Shown here: positions 1 to 7,938 of the stretch, in pieces
How the letters are laid out: each line of letters starts with the position of its first letter
Position numbering within the stretch: position 1 is the stretch's first letter
Source of the DNA: Acidovorax sp. Leaf78
Lineage (GTDB): Bacteria; Pseudomonadota; Gammaproteobacteria; Burkholderiales; Burkholderiaceae_C
Length of the DNA stretch: 54,480 nucleotides
Assembly (NCBI RefSeq): GCF_001422735.1
Contig: NZ_LMLZ01000011.1
Span: forward strand, 1 to 54,480
Reading direction: 5' to 3'
The notes under the pieces: generated by a model
What the model saw: the letters and a program-made list of their open reading frames with translations, nothing else
Told to the model about the DNA's origin: nothing
Database searches by the model: none
Made by a program: the position numbers and the translations under genes

Positions 1-157
1 GCCCTACAGCAGTGCTGCTGGAAAATGAGGCCCAGTGACGCGGTACGGGCTGGTTCACATGCTCATTGCGCGTTTCCACACAGCCTCGGCCAGAAGCAGA
101 CGTTCGTTAGGCGGATACTCATCTAGAGGTCACGGGCAGCGCGGGTTTCGCGAAGGT
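1..157. other. Left edge, no gene recognised
   Basis: This stretch precedes the stop codon of the minus-strand LysR gene. A short plus-strand frame (35-241) runs through it but overlaps the LysR coding end and has no family resemblance, so I do not call it a gene. A single GTTAGGC heptamer at about 110-116 resembles an integron attC core, but no partner half-site is visible. Confidence 0.5.
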
Positions 158-1033
158 TTAGATGACAAACCACCCGTTGTCGTATTGGCTGCTTATAAAT
201 TCCACAAATGCCTTTACCTTTGGGGTTTGCAGGCGTCGTGAGGTGTGCATCGCCCAGAGCTGGGTTTCCTTGCCCGCGATACCCCAGGAAACCAGCTCCC
301 GCTTCTCCAACTGATCGCCGATGATCGACTGCGGCAGCATCGCCACTCCCGCACCCGCCACCACGGCATCGCGGATGGAAAGCAACGACGACAGCCTGAG
401 TACAGGCTGTGGGTCGTAGGAGATTTGACCTTCCCCGACGGACCAGATATCTCCTGCTTGGTGGGACGGCATGACGACAGCAGGAACGGGAAGATGCTTC
501 CCGGCTCTTTTCTCCGGGATTTGTATAGTCGGAGCGGCTGCAAGGATCAGCCTATCTTTTGCGAAGCATCTGCCGACAAGGTTGCCGTCCTCTCTCGGAT
601 TAATCCGAATCGCGACGTCGAAGTGCTCCTCGACCAGATCGGTCAGACGGTCTTCCGAAATGACCTCTATCTCCACCTCGGGATACAAACCTCTGAACCG
701 TGCGGCCAGCTTGCCGAGAGCGACCTGAGAAAACAGCAATGGTGCAGCGACGCGTAGGCGCCCCTTGGGCGCCGTCAAACCGTCACGTGCCGCCGCCATC
801 GCCTCCTCAATCTCACGCATCGGGCCAATGGTTTGGGAGAGCAATGCTCTACCGGTCGCTGTGAGTTCGAGGCTTCGAGCGCCGCGCTCGAAGAGACGCA
901 CCCCCAAAGCATCTTCGAAGTCCGCCAGCCGCCGCGAGAGGGTGGCCTTAGAGCGGCCACTGGCACGGCTGGCCTTGCCTAAACCTCCGTGAGTGGCTAC
1001 CAGCTGGAAATCACGTAGCGCGTCGAAGTCCAT
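158..1033 (-). CDS. LysR-family transcriptional regulator
   Basis: A DNA-binding regulator of the LysR family, 291 residues from the start chosen here. Residues 1-60 form the winged helix-turn-helix ('MDFDALRDFQLVATHGG', then 'SGRSKATLSRRLADFEDALG' and 'LFERGARSLELTATGRALL'); the rest is the two-lobed effector domain. A longer frame begins at 1108, but LysR proteins normally start a few residues before the helix-turn-helix, so ATG at 1031-1033 is preferred. It diverges from the NmrA-type oxidoreductase at 1142 with about 110 bp between them. By the usual rule for such pairs it probably controls that gene and itself from the shared AT-rich promoter region. The effector is unknown. Confidence 0.9.
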   Translation of the reverse strand: MDFDALRDFQLVATHGGLGKASRASGRSKATLSRRLADFEDALGVRLFERGARSLELTATGRALLSQTIGPMREIEEAMAAARDGLTAPKGRLRVAAPLLFSQVALGKLAARFRGLYPEVEIEVISEDRLTDLVEEHFDVAIRINPREDGNLVGRCFAKDRLILAAAPTIQIPEKRAGKHLPVPAVVMPSHQAGDIWSVGEGQISYDPQPVLRLSSLLSIRDAVVAGAGVAMLPQSIIGDQLEKRELVSWGIAGKETQLWAMHTSRRLQTPKVKAFVEFISSQYDNGWFVI

Positions 1034-1141
1034 AGGTGTCTCATATTTGAAACCCGCAGTATAGATTTTATGGTCTGTGCGTTGATATTGGAACGACCTA
1101 CAGTTCATTCACACCAACCAACCACTTGAAGGAACCTGATC

Positions 1142-2005
1142 ATGACCATCCTCGTTACTGGAGCTACCGGCCGCGTCGGCCGCCACGTCGTCGAACAACT
1201 CGCAAAGCGCGGCGCCGCCGTTCGTGTTCTTACCCGCGATCCTGCCAAGGCCAACTTCGCATCCGGCGTGGAAGTCGCCCAAGGGGATCTGCTTGACTTG
1301 GATTCCCTGCGGGCTGCCTTTGCCGGCGTCAAGACGCTCTTCCTGCTAAATGCGGTGACGGGAGATGAATTTACGCAGGCGATCATCACCCTCAACATTG
1401 CCCGCGAGGCTGGCGTCAATCGGGTTGTCTACCTGTCGGTGTTCGATGCCGACCGCGCTGTGAACGTGCCGCACTTCGCCGTCAAGTACGGTGCTGAGCG
1501 CATGCTCGAGGCGCTAGGCTTCAGTGCCACCATCCTGCGGCCAACCTACTTCATCGACAACGAGGTCATGATTGCCGACGTGGTGAAGAACTATGGGGTG
1601 TACCCGATGCCGATCGGATCGAAGGGTGTGGCCATGGTCGATGCCCGCGACATTGCCGAGGTCGCCGCAATCGAGTTGATTCGCCGTGACCAGTCGCCGG
1701 GCAAGCTGCCTATCGAGACGATCAACATCGTCGGCCCCGACACACTTACTGGTGCGAACGCGGCAGCGATCTGGACCGAAGCGCTGGGACACCCAGTCGC
1801 CTACGGCGGCGATGATCCAACCGGTTTCGAAGCAAACATGGCCAACTTCATGCCCAAGTGGATGGCTTACGAAATGCGGGTCATGGCCGAGCGTTATGTC
1901 AGTGACGGGATGGTGCCCCAGGAGGGCGACCGTGAGCGTCTGGTCAAGATGCTCGGACGCCCGCTGCACGCGTACCGTGACTTTGTAGCTACGCTGGTTG
2001 CCTGA
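1142..2005 (+). CDS. NmrA-like NAD(P)-binding oxidoreductase (atypical SDR)
   Basis: A Rossmann-fold protein of 287 residues in the NmrA/quinone-oxidoreductase-like branch of atypical short-chain dehydrogenases. The nucleotide-binding glycine motif GATGRVG lies at residues 7-13, followed by an Arg-containing strand end ('VRVLTRDPAKA') typical of NADP(H) binders. There is no clear Ser-Tyr-Lys catalytic triad, as usual in this branch, so it may act as a redox sensor or as a quinone or small-molecule reductase. The start has a good ribosome-binding site (AAGGAA, seven bases before ATG). The divergent LysR gene is its likely regulator. Substrate cannot be read from sequence. Confidence 0.85.
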   Translation: MTILVTGATGRVGRHVVEQLAKRGAAVRVLTRDPAKANFASGVEVAQGDLLDLDSLRAAFAGVKTLFLLNAVTGDEFTQAIITLNIAREAGVNRVVYLSVFDADRAVNVPHFAVKYGAERMLEALGFSATILRPTYFIDNEVMIADVVKNYGVYPMPIGSKGVAMVDARDIAEVAAIELIRRDQSPGKLPIETINIVGPDTLTGANAAAIWTEALGHPVAYGGDDPTGFEANMANFMPKWMAYEMRVMAERYVSDGMVPQEGDRERLVKMLGRPLHAYRDFVATLVA

Positions 2006-2129
2006 CAACATGGTTTGAGATAGCTGATTTGGATCGCTGGACAAAGCCTCGCTCTGATTCGGGCCGGGCTTCGTACTCCGTGTGAACTTCTAAATCGATA
2101 TTTCGACCGAGCTGACGGGGAGACCGAAG

Positions 2130-2153
2130 GGCCGCTTTGGGCCCAAAGCGGCC
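2130..2153. terminator. Perfect 24-bp palindrome between convergent genes
   Basis: A perfect inverted repeat with arms GGCCGCTTTGGG and CCCAAAGCGGCC sits between the plus-strand gene ending at 2005 and the minus-strand gene ending at 2169. It could fold as a bidirectional terminator stem in RNA from either side, although no long T tract follows on either strand. A protein-binding site is the alternative reading. Confidence 0.5.
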
Positions 2154-2168
2154 TATTAGCAGCTACGC

Positions 2169-2612
2169 CTAATTCCCAGCGGGTTCTTGGTTGGGCCAAA
2201 AATACCCTCGCACCTGGGGCGACACATAGGGCAGCACAACCACAATGCCCCAAAGCATCGACCCGAGAGACATGGCCGCGAAATTTATGCCGGACTGCAC
2301 CGTTACCCCAATGAACGGAATAAGCACGTAGCAGGCCACGCTGAACCAAACTGCAAACCTCGGTCCCCACTGCCTAAAGCGCAGTAGACCGTAGAGCTGG
2401 AAAGGGACAGCGGCAATGGCAGCTATGCAAAGCACGCCAATGAGGACCGTGCTGGTGGTGTCGCCTTCCAGTTGAGCGGCGTCATAAATCGACTGGGCTT
2501 CCTTGAACTCCGGAGGGATGAGATGCGAGAGGAATGTTAGGTCCCCGATTGCAAAGACGGTCGGAATGACATACGAGACAACTATCAACCATCTGAAGGC
2601 AGATTTACTCAC
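2169..2612 (-). CDS. Small integral membrane protein, unknown function
   Basis: A 147-residue protein with about four hydrophobic segments: 'WLIVVSYVIPTVFAIG' near the start, 'STVLIGVLCIAAIAAVPF', 'FAVWFSVACYVLIPFIGV' and 'SMLWGIVVVLPYV'. No family is recognised. The frame stays open upstream to 2816, past an ATG at 2678. The start chosen is GTG at 2610-2612 because it has a well-spaced Shine-Dalgarno (AAGGGAG, seven bases before GTG) and places the first membrane segment close to the N terminus. The upstream frame extension runs into the left inverted repeat of the IS element, which supports the shorter reading. Base composition is lower in GC than the core genes to the right. Confidence 0.6.
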   Translation of the reverse strand: MSKSAFRWLIVVSYVIPTVFAIGDLTFLSHLIPPEFKEAQSIYDAAQLEGDTTSTVLIGVLCIAAIAAVPFQLYGLLRFRQWGPRFAVWFSVACYVLIPFIGVTVQSGINFAAMSLGSMLWGIVVVLPYVSPQVRGYFWPNQEPAGN

Positions 2613-2737
2613 AGGCTCACTCCCTTGTTTTGAAGGGCCCCACCGTACCCACGACAGCTGGTGGCCGATAGCTGCCATGTTATCAACAGCCCGGCCGCTC
2701 AAACCCAGGCCAATCTCCCCAATAAAAAAGCGCGAAG

Positions 2738-2771
2738 TGAATCGCCCCGGCTGAACTAGACACCTTCGAGC
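2738..2771 (+). repeat. IS3 element left inverted repeat
   Basis: Starts TGAATCGCCCCGGCT, then a three-base mismatch, then CTAGACAC and GAGCC. It matches the reverse complement of 3936-3969 with about five mismatches in 34. Confidence 0.88.
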
Positions 2772-2800
2772 CTCAAACCTGAGGCCCAATAGGAGGTGCC

Positions 2801-3079
2801 ATGACAAAGCAGCCATATCCCGAAGAGTTCAAGATCGAAGCGGTCAAGCAGATAACGGAGCGAGGCCACCGAGTAGCCGATGTATCCGCCCAGATCGGCG
2901 TGAGCCAGCACAGCCTGTACAAGTGGATCAAGGTCTATTCGGTGCCTGCGCCAGAACGACAGATGCAGACGTCCCAGACCGAGGAGCTGCGACGGCTGAA
3001 GGCTGAACTCAAGCGCGTGACCGAGGAGCGTGACATCCTAAAAAAAGCCGCCGCGTACTTTGCCAGGCAGTCCGGGTGA
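2801..3079 (+). CDS. IS3-family transposase OrfA (helix-turn-helix subunit)
   Basis: A 92-residue protein with the IS3-type helix-turn-helix ('YPEEFKIEAVKQITERGH' through 'IGVSQHSLYKWIK') at about residues 4-45 and a leucine-zipper-like coiled coil at 58-90 ('EELRRLKAELKRVTEERDIL'). In this family OrfA binds the terminal repeats and is also the N-terminal part of the frameshifted OrfAB transposase. It starts with ATG preceded by AGGAGG, an excellent ribosome-binding site. Its last four bases overlap the GTG where the orfB frame could start separately. Confidence 0.93.
   Translation: MTKQPYPEEFKIEAVKQITERGHRVADVSAQIGVSQHSLYKWIKVYSVPAPERQMQTSQTEELRRLKAELKRVTEERDILKKAAAYFARQSG
3040..3046 (+). 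other. Probable programmed -1 frameshift site (A7)
   Basis: A run of seven A residues is in the phase A AAA AAA relative to the orfA codons, a classical slippery heptamer. Slipping back one base moves ribosomes into the orfB frame, which is open from here. That matches how IS3-family elements make the full OrfAB transposase. Confidence 0.75.
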
Positions 3080-3951
3080 GGTACGCGTTCATCAAGCAGC
3101 ATGCGCAGGAACACAGCGTGCGGCGCATGTGCAAGGTGATGCAGCTACACCCCAGCGGCTACTACGCGTGGAAGGCAGCGCCGCATAGCCCACGGGCCAA
3201 GGACGACCACAGGCTTCTGGGCTTGCTCAAGCAGGCATGGCTGGAGAGTGGCGGTGTCTACGGCTACCGCAAACTCACGCTGGACATGCGCGACCTGGGC
3301 GAGCGTTGCGGCAAGCATCGCGTGGCGCGGTTGCTCAAGATCGAAGGCCTGCGATCGCAGACGGGCTACGGCCGCCGGCCTGGAATGCGAGGCGGCAAGC
3401 CCGCCGTGGTCGCACCAAACCATCTGAAGCGTCAGTTCAAGGTGGATGAGCCCAATCAGTCTTGGGTCACTGACATCACCTACATCCGAACCCACGAAGG
3501 CTGGCTGTACCTGGCGGTTGTGGTCGATCTGTTCTCACGCCAGGTAGTGGGCTGGTCCATGGGCAGCCGCATTGACACGAGCCTGGTCCTCGATGCACTG
3601 CTGATGGCGCTATGGCGCCGCCAGCCGCGTGCACCTGTCATGGTTCATTCCGATCAAGGCTGTCAGTTCACAGGCCACGAGTGGCAGACCTTCCTGCGCG
3701 AGCACAACCTGGTCAGCAGCATGAGCCGGCGTGGCAACTGCCACGACAACGCTGTGGCCGAGAGCTTCTTCCAACTGCTCAAGCGCGAACGCATCCGCAG
3801 GCGGGTCTATGCAACCCGTGATGATGCGAGAGCGGACGTCTTCAACTACATCGAAATGTTCTAAAACTCACAGCGCCGTCATTCATCGGCGGCAGGACTA
3901 TCCCCTGTAGAGTTCGAACAGCGACATTCCCAACGGCTCAAAAGTGTCTAG
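3076..3951 (+). pseudogene. IS3-family transposase OrfB (DDE catalytic subunit) with late nonsense codon
   Basis: The integrase-like catalytic domain of the transposase. Counting from GTG at 3076, the acidic triad is D133 ('WVTDITYI'), D193 ('HSDQGCQF') and E229 ('NAVAESFF'), with 35 residues between the second D and the E. The frame stops at TAA 3862-3864, directly after 'YIEMF'. Beyond it the same frame continues with 'NSQRRHSSAAGLSPVEFEQ' to TAG at 3949-3951. Relatives normally read 'YIEMFYN.. RRH', so a Tyr codon has become a stop and about 28 C-terminal residues are lost. The catalytic core is untouched. Sequencing error is the simplest alternative. Confidence 0.85.
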
Positions 3952-3969
3952 ATAAGCCGGGGCGATTCA
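3936..3969 (-). repeat. IS3 element right inverted repeat
   Basis: Read on the minus strand it starts TGAATCGCCCCGGCT and then CTAGACAC after three mismatched bases, mirroring the left end. The orfB frame terminates inside it. Confidence 0.88.
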
Positions 3970-4365
3970 GTTTGGACAGTGGGCACACGATGTTCCTCGC
4001 GCATCTTCATGCGCTCTGCGGGAATGCTCCACAAGGCCGCCTTGCGGTCGAACTCCGCCCAGCGCGCGCCGCGCACTTCCCCGGGCATGCAGGCCGTGAG
4101 CATGAGCATGCGCAGGCCCAGCACGATGCTGGGCGCACCGTCATAGGCCGCGAGCTTGCGCATGAACTCGGGCAGCCTCTTTTTCCGTCAGGGCGGCCCG
4201 GTGTTGGACGGTGAGGGGTTTGAGGATCTCGGAGGGCACCAGATCGAGCATAGGGTTGGTGTCGATGCGCTGGTGGGTCACGGCCCAGCGGTAGATGGCT
4301 TTCACGCGCTGCAGCACGCGGCCGGCCTGGTCAGTTGCGCCGCGGGCTTCGAGGCCCGCGCCGTC
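3970..4365 (-). pseudogene. Remnant of a P4-type tyrosine recombinase (integrase)
   Basis: Two overlapping minus-strand frames together give the middle of a phage/island integrase. The first has 'VKAIYRWAVTHQRIDTNPM' and 'RAALTEKE'; the second has 'RKLAAYDGAPSIVLGLRML' and 'PGEVRGARWAEFD'. They are joined by a one-base frameshift near 4170-4178, where GAGGCTGCC should read GAGCTGCCC. The first catalytic arginine, expected before 'PGE', is Met. The C-terminal part with the other catalytic residues and the Tyr nucleophile is missing: the right end of the IS element cuts the gene just after 'EEHRVP'. The N-terminal part is also absent. The gene is dead and marks an old integrated element. Confidence 0.8.
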
Positions 4366-4959
4366 TGCGTGCTTGCACGTAAATACCGCACGCTGTCGGA
4401 CCGTGCCGTGTTTTTCAGCACACAGAAAAACCTTCAGCCGCAAGCGCTTGCAGCGCTTGGCAACAAGGACAAAGCGCAACTGGGCGAGCACGGCAGGCTC
4501 ATCGAGAAAGACAAGGTGGCTTCGGTAGAAGCAGCCAAGGATGCGCGCTTCACCACGGTGATCATCGCGAAAGGTTTGGGTGATGACATCGGCGTCCATG
4601 CCATGTCAGAGGCCGCCCAAATGCGCATCGTCAGCAAGGTTCAGGCCCTGCTGGGCAAGGCCGGCAAAGTGCAGAAGGTTCGGCCAAGTCTCCTGCAGCG
4701 TTCGGGGAAATCGATTTTTTTCGCCATCGCGACACTGGTATTGACCGGGCTGTTCTACTCCATCGTGTCGTCGATGGGCCATGCATCCATCGAGGCCACG
4801 GGTAAGCACGCAGGCAAAGAGAAGCTGCTGTATTCAGTCGCAAGTACCTTGGGGCCCACCGGCACGCTGGTCGTCGGCGGTCTGCTCACTGCGCTGTTTC
4901 TGTTCAGCGCCTACAAGAACAGCAAGAAGAGCTGGGTGACCGAGCGATATTCGTTCTGA
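4366..4959 (+). pseudogene. C-terminal fragment of an unknown membrane protein
   Basis: An open plus-strand frame whose first part (before about 4370) is only the antisense of the integrase remnant. From 'LARKYRTLSDRAVFF' onward it looks like real coding sequence of about 195 residues. It has a soluble region ending near 'AGKVQKVRPSLLQR', a hydrophobic segment 'IFFAIATLVLTGLFYSI', a short exposed loop, a second segment 'TLVVGGLLTALFLFSAY', and a basic tail. No good start codon or ribosome-binding site lies at the junction, so I read it as the tail of a longer gene truncated when the mobile DNA was rearranged. No family recognised. It could still be expressed from a start inside the fragment. 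Confidence 0.5.
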
Positions 4960-5024
4960 CACACCACAACAAAACCAGCCGCTCTCAGCTGGGGCAAGAC
5001 TGAGGCCAGCCTTCCTCAAGCAGC

Positions 5025-5237
5025 TCAAGAGGAACGCTCATCGGCGAGGGGCACGCCCGCACGACCTTCCCGCTGCGCCGCCCGAAGCTCGGCCAGCGCC
5101 TCCTCCACCGCCCGCCGGTACTCCGGCGTCAGATCCTCGGTCTTGAGTTCGCGCTCGTGGAATTGAGCGCGGTGCGGGTCTTTCAGCAAGTCCTGAATCA
5201 CGATGCCCTTGAGCTTTACATAGACAGCGTTGTCCAT
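5025..5237 (-). CDS. Small hypothetical protein (70 aa)
   Basis: A 70-residue soluble, charged, probably helical protein beginning 'MDNAVYVKLKGIVIQDLL' with a C-terminal helix rich in Glu, Arg and Ala. The frame is open upstream to 5381, but ATG at 5235-5237 has a clear ribosome-binding site (AGGAGA, six bases upstream) and the upstream part has poor codon composition. No family recognised. It stands alone, with about 340 bp of apparent non-coding DNA upstream. Confidence 0.6.
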   Translation of the reverse strand: MDNAVYVKLKGIVIQDLLKDPHRAQFHERELKTEDLTPEYRRAVEEALAELRAAQREGRAGVPLADERSS

Positions 5238-5578
5238 CGGGGTCTCCTGCAAGTGCCAAGCAAGGACCCCATGATCCACCCAAATGCGCAAAAGACGCCA
5301 TGGGGGATTGCCACGGGATGCGTGCCAACCACAGGCAAGCAGTCGCAGCCCGCAATGCGTCGTGGGGCCACCGATCAGCATGTACTCTGGCTTCGCGCGT
5401 CAATGCCTGTAGCTACGGCCTGACTGCACAGCAGCGGGCAGCAGCGCTCAACAGCCACAGTACCTGCCAGCCCCTGCCGGTCAAACCTCTTCGCCGCGAG
5501 CTATAGCCAACCATCCCGCACCAGTCAGGCCTGCTGGTTCGCCACCGCGGCCCCCACGACCTGCACGGCTCTACCCCA
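5238..5578. other. Intergenic stretch, nothing recognised
   Basis: Separates the 70-residue gene from the lipoprotein gene; it is upstream of the former and downstream of the latter. Weak frames exist on both strands but none has a start signal or family resemblance. No strong hairpin or repeat was seen. Confidence 0.5.
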
Positions 5579-6499
5579 TCACTGCGCAGCCAGCGTCATG
5601 AAATCCTGCTCGTACGACTTGGCCGACGCCACCGCCTTCACGCGCTGGGCTGGTGTCGTGGCGTTGTGCACCTGTGCAAAGCCGGCGCAGCCTTCTGTCA
5701 CCAGCGTTTGCGCGTAGCTGCGGTACGCCAGGTCGGGGGATTGATCGAACCGGGCCAGATACTCGCGCACCAGGGTTTTAGTCTGGGCGGTGTTCTGCCG
5801 GTCGCGGGCCACGGTCTGCAGCACCTGCACCAGGTCCTTTTGGCGACGCAGGCGTTCGTTGTAGGTGCGCTGGGGGTCGAAGGAGGACTGGGCGATGAAT
5901 GCGCGCAGCGCGGCTTTTTGCGGCTCGTCCAGCCGACCATAGAAGCCCTCGGCCCGCGAGAGCAGTTCCTTGAAGCGGTGTTCACGCACTTTCTCGGGCG
6001 TGGGGTCGAGCCATTCCTTGCGCCAGTCGGCATTGCTGTCGGCCTGCTTGCGCTCCAGCTGGCGGATCTGGCTGTCCGTCAGCTGCGATGCCAGCCACAG
6101 CATCTTGGGCTCGGCCTGGCTGACCACCTGGTCGAACTGGGTGCGGATTTCGGCGTAGGTGCTGCAGGCCTGCTGCGCGGTGATGCCGTCGGCCAGTTGG
6201 CGCTGGACCTTTTGCAGCACCTGCGCATGCTGGGGAAGCATGGTGTCGCGGTGCCACTGCTGCAGGTCATCGAGCTCGTCGCGCACGCGTTCGTTCTGCG
6301 CGTCCGACAGGCCCAGGTAGCGGTTGATCTGCCACGCCATGAGCTGCGGCGCCTGGTTGTAGGCCAGCTTGACGGTGCTGCAGCCCTGGAGCAGCAGCGC
6401 CATGGCGGCGCCCAGCACCACCGCGCGCAGGGCGCGGGCCCTGCCCGACAGGCGCGTGCGCTTCAAAGGCGGCGCTGCAACAGCGGTGTGGTATGCCAC
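5579..6499 (-). CDS. DUF6279-like outer lipoprotein
   Basis: A 306-residue predicted lipoprotein. A basic N-terminal segment ('LKRTRLSGRARALR') is followed by a hydrophobic stretch and a lipobox ending LLLQGC at about residues 36-41, so it should be lipidated on that Cys and exported. The mature part begins 'STVKLAYNQAPQLMAWQ' and is almost entirely helical and polar, a pattern I recall from the DUF6279 family, whose role is unknown. The first ATG gives an unusually long n-region of about 20 residues; a downstream start is possible. It lies three bases after the small gene 6503-6727 and is probably cotranscribed with it. Confidence 0.8.
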   Translation of the reverse strand: MAYHTAVAAPPLKRTRLSGRARALRAVVLGAAMALLLQGCSTVKLAYNQAPQLMAWQINRYLGLSDAQNERVRDELDDLQQWHRDTMLPQHAQVLQKVQRQLADGITAQQACSTYAEIRTQFDQVVSQAEPKMLWLASQLTDSQIRQLERKQADSNADWRKEWLDPTPEKVREHRFKELLSRAEGFYGRLDEPQKAALRAFIAQSSFDPQRTYNERLRRQKDLVQVLQTVARDRQNTAQTKTLVREYLARFDQSPDLAYRSYAQTLVTEGCAGFAQVHNATTPAQRVKAVASAKSYEQDFMTLAAQ

Positions 6500-6502
6500 G
6501 GG

Positions 6503-6727
6503 TCAGTTGTCTTGGCGGCGTATGAGCTGGCGGCCGCTGGGGGTGATGGTCAGGTCTCCGGAGGTGCCCTTGGCGATGAAGCCCCACTCCAGCAGGCGCG
6601 CGGACACGTGGTCCTTGAGCCCGTGGGGCAGCGTGATGGTCTCGCCCATTTCGAGTTGCTTCAGGGTTTCGATCTCGTCGACGGTGGGATCGAAATGCGG
6701 TGCATGGTAGGTCGTCATGGAAGGCAC
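6503..6727 (-). CDS. Small hypothetical protein (74 aa)
   Basis: A 74-residue soluble protein ('MPSMTTYHAPHFDPTVDEIE' at the start, ending 'ITPSGRQLIRRQDN'). The C-terminal half, with 'LLEWGFIAKG' and 'LTITPSGRQLIRR', reads like a small winged-helix end ('T..G..L...'), but this is only a resemblance. A second Met at residue 4 could be the true start. The stop codon is three bases from the start of the downstream lipoprotein gene, which implies translational coupling. Confidence 0.65.
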   Translation of the reverse strand: MPSMTTYHAPHFDPTVDEIETLKQLEMGETITLPHGLKDHVSARLLEWGFIAKGTSGDLTITPSGRQLIRRQDN

Positions 6728-6803
6728 TTTCAGGTTGTGATTTATGTGTCAACTGATCCTTACAGCGCCAGATTAGTTCAGCCAGAAGGCGCATGCAAGC
6801 GCA

Positions 6804-7757
6804 TTAGCCGGGTCCAGGCATTGGACTGCCCCCCAACGCGGCCATGTCCTGCAACCAGCGCGAAAACGCGGCCAGCACCGGGGACTGTGCGGGCTGCGCG
6901 GGGCTGATCAGGTAGTACCCGCGCTCGCCGCGCAGGGGCCGAGCGCAGGCCACCACCAGCTCGCCGCTGGCAAGCTCCGCCTCGATCAGCAGCGGCGGGA
7001 TCAGCGCCACACCCATGCCGTGCGTGGCCGCCACGGCCAGCATGGAGAACAGCTCGTAGCGCGGGCCATCGAGCGCGTGCGGCGCCTCCACCGCCATCGC
7101 ATCGAACCACTGCCGCCAGCCATACGGGCGCGTGCTTTGCTGCAGCAGGGGCAGGTCGGCCAGCGCTTCGGCCGCCACGGGCTGGTGGGCGCGGCCCCGG
7201 CCGCGGGGCGCGGCAGATTCGAGCAGGCGCGGGCTGCACACGGGCACGACGTCTTCGTGCATCAGCAGCTGGGCCTGCACGCCGGGCCAGTTGGCCACCT
7301 GCTCCGGCGTGCCGGCGTACAGCGCGGCGTCGAAGGTGGTGTCGGCAAACAGAAATGGCCGCGTCTGCGTGTCGATGTGCACCACGATGTCGGGGTGCAC
7401 CTGTGCCAACTGCGGCAGGCGCGGTACGAGCCAGCGCGTGGCAAACGTGGGCACGGCCGCCAGCGACAGCGTGCCGCCCTCGCCCTGGTGGGCCATCACG
7501 TCCAGCGTGTCGCGCTCCAGCCCCTGCAGCCAGCGCGCCACCTGGCGGCCATAGTGCGCGCCGGCGGGCGTCAGCACCACGCCGTGGCGGGTGCGGCGAA
7601 ACAGCTGCACGCCCAGGAATTCTTCCAGTGCCTGGATCTGGCGGGAGACAGCGCTCTGCGTCAGAGACAACTCTTGCGCGGCGCGGGTGTAGCTCTCGTG
7701 GCGGGCAGCGACTTCAAAACAGGCCAGGGCCTGGGTCGATGGAATGTTGCGGCGCAT
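6804..7757 (-). CDS. LysR-family regulator, likely of glutarate catabolism (GcdR-like)
   Basis: A 317-residue LysR regulator of the GcvA-like branch. Residues 1-62 hold the helix-turn-helix ('IPSTQALACFEVAARH', 'LSLTQSAVSRQIQALEEFLG', 'LFRRTRHGVVLTPAG') followed by a two-lobed effector domain. The frame is open to 7940, but ATG at 7755-7757 matches where the family begins. It diverges from the glutaryl-CoA dehydrogenase gene at 7939 with about 180 bp between. In Pseudomonas a LysR protein, GcdR, controls the adjacent gcdH and gcoT genes; the same arrangement here suggests the same job. The effector (glutarate) is inference from context. Confidence 0.85.
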   Translation of the reverse strand: MRRNIPSTQALACFEVAARHESYTRAAQELSLTQSAVSRQIQALEEFLGVQLFRRTRHGVVLTPAGAHYGRQVARWLQGLERDTLDVMAHQGEGGTLSLAAVPTFATRWLVPRLPQLAQVHPDIVVHIDTQTRPFLFADTTFDAALYAGTPEQVANWPGVQAQLLMHEDVVPVCSPRLLESAAPRGRGRAHQPVAAEALADLPLLQQSTRPYGWRQWFDAMAVEAPHALDGPRYELFSMLAVAATHGMGVALIPPLLIEAELASGELVVACARPLRGERGYYLISPAQPAQSPVLAAFSRWLQDMAALGGSPMPGPG

Positions 7758-7938
7758 GATGAAGATGAACTTGTACGGTGGCCACCCGGCAGGCGGTGTC
7801 TGGCGCAAAGTATTCCATACATTCCATTTATACATATCTGGATGAAAAGAACTCGCTTGCCGCCCGCTGGCGCGCGGCCTACGATGCGCCTCAGAACACC
7901 TTTGTTGCCACCTTTTTTTTGCACCTGGAGACACGCAC

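Larger units (their letters stand above)
2738..3969 (+). mobile_element. IS3-family insertion sequence (1232 bp)
   Basis: A complete element bounded by imperfect terminal inverted repeats beginning TGAATCGCCCCGGCT and ending AGCCGGGGCGATTCA, with the 5'-TG...CA-3' ends typical of the IS3 family. Inside are orfA, a -1 frameshift site and orfB with a D-D(35)E catalytic core. The 3 bp flanking left (AAG) and right (GTT) do not match, so no target duplication remains. That suggests a rearrangement at one end since insertion. The right end cuts into a tyrosine recombinase remnant. The orfB reading frame carries a TAA codon about 30 codons before its expected end, so this copy may not be autonomous. 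Confidence 0.92.

Noticed and set aside
110..116. GTTAGGC heptamer resembling an integron attC core
   Set aside because: No inverse core, no second site and no integrase or cassette structure nearby; expected by chance.
2613..2816. Longer version of the small membrane protein starting at 2816 or 2678
   Set aside because: The extension runs into the IS inverted repeat and lacks a ribosome-binding site, whereas GTG at 2612 has a strong one.
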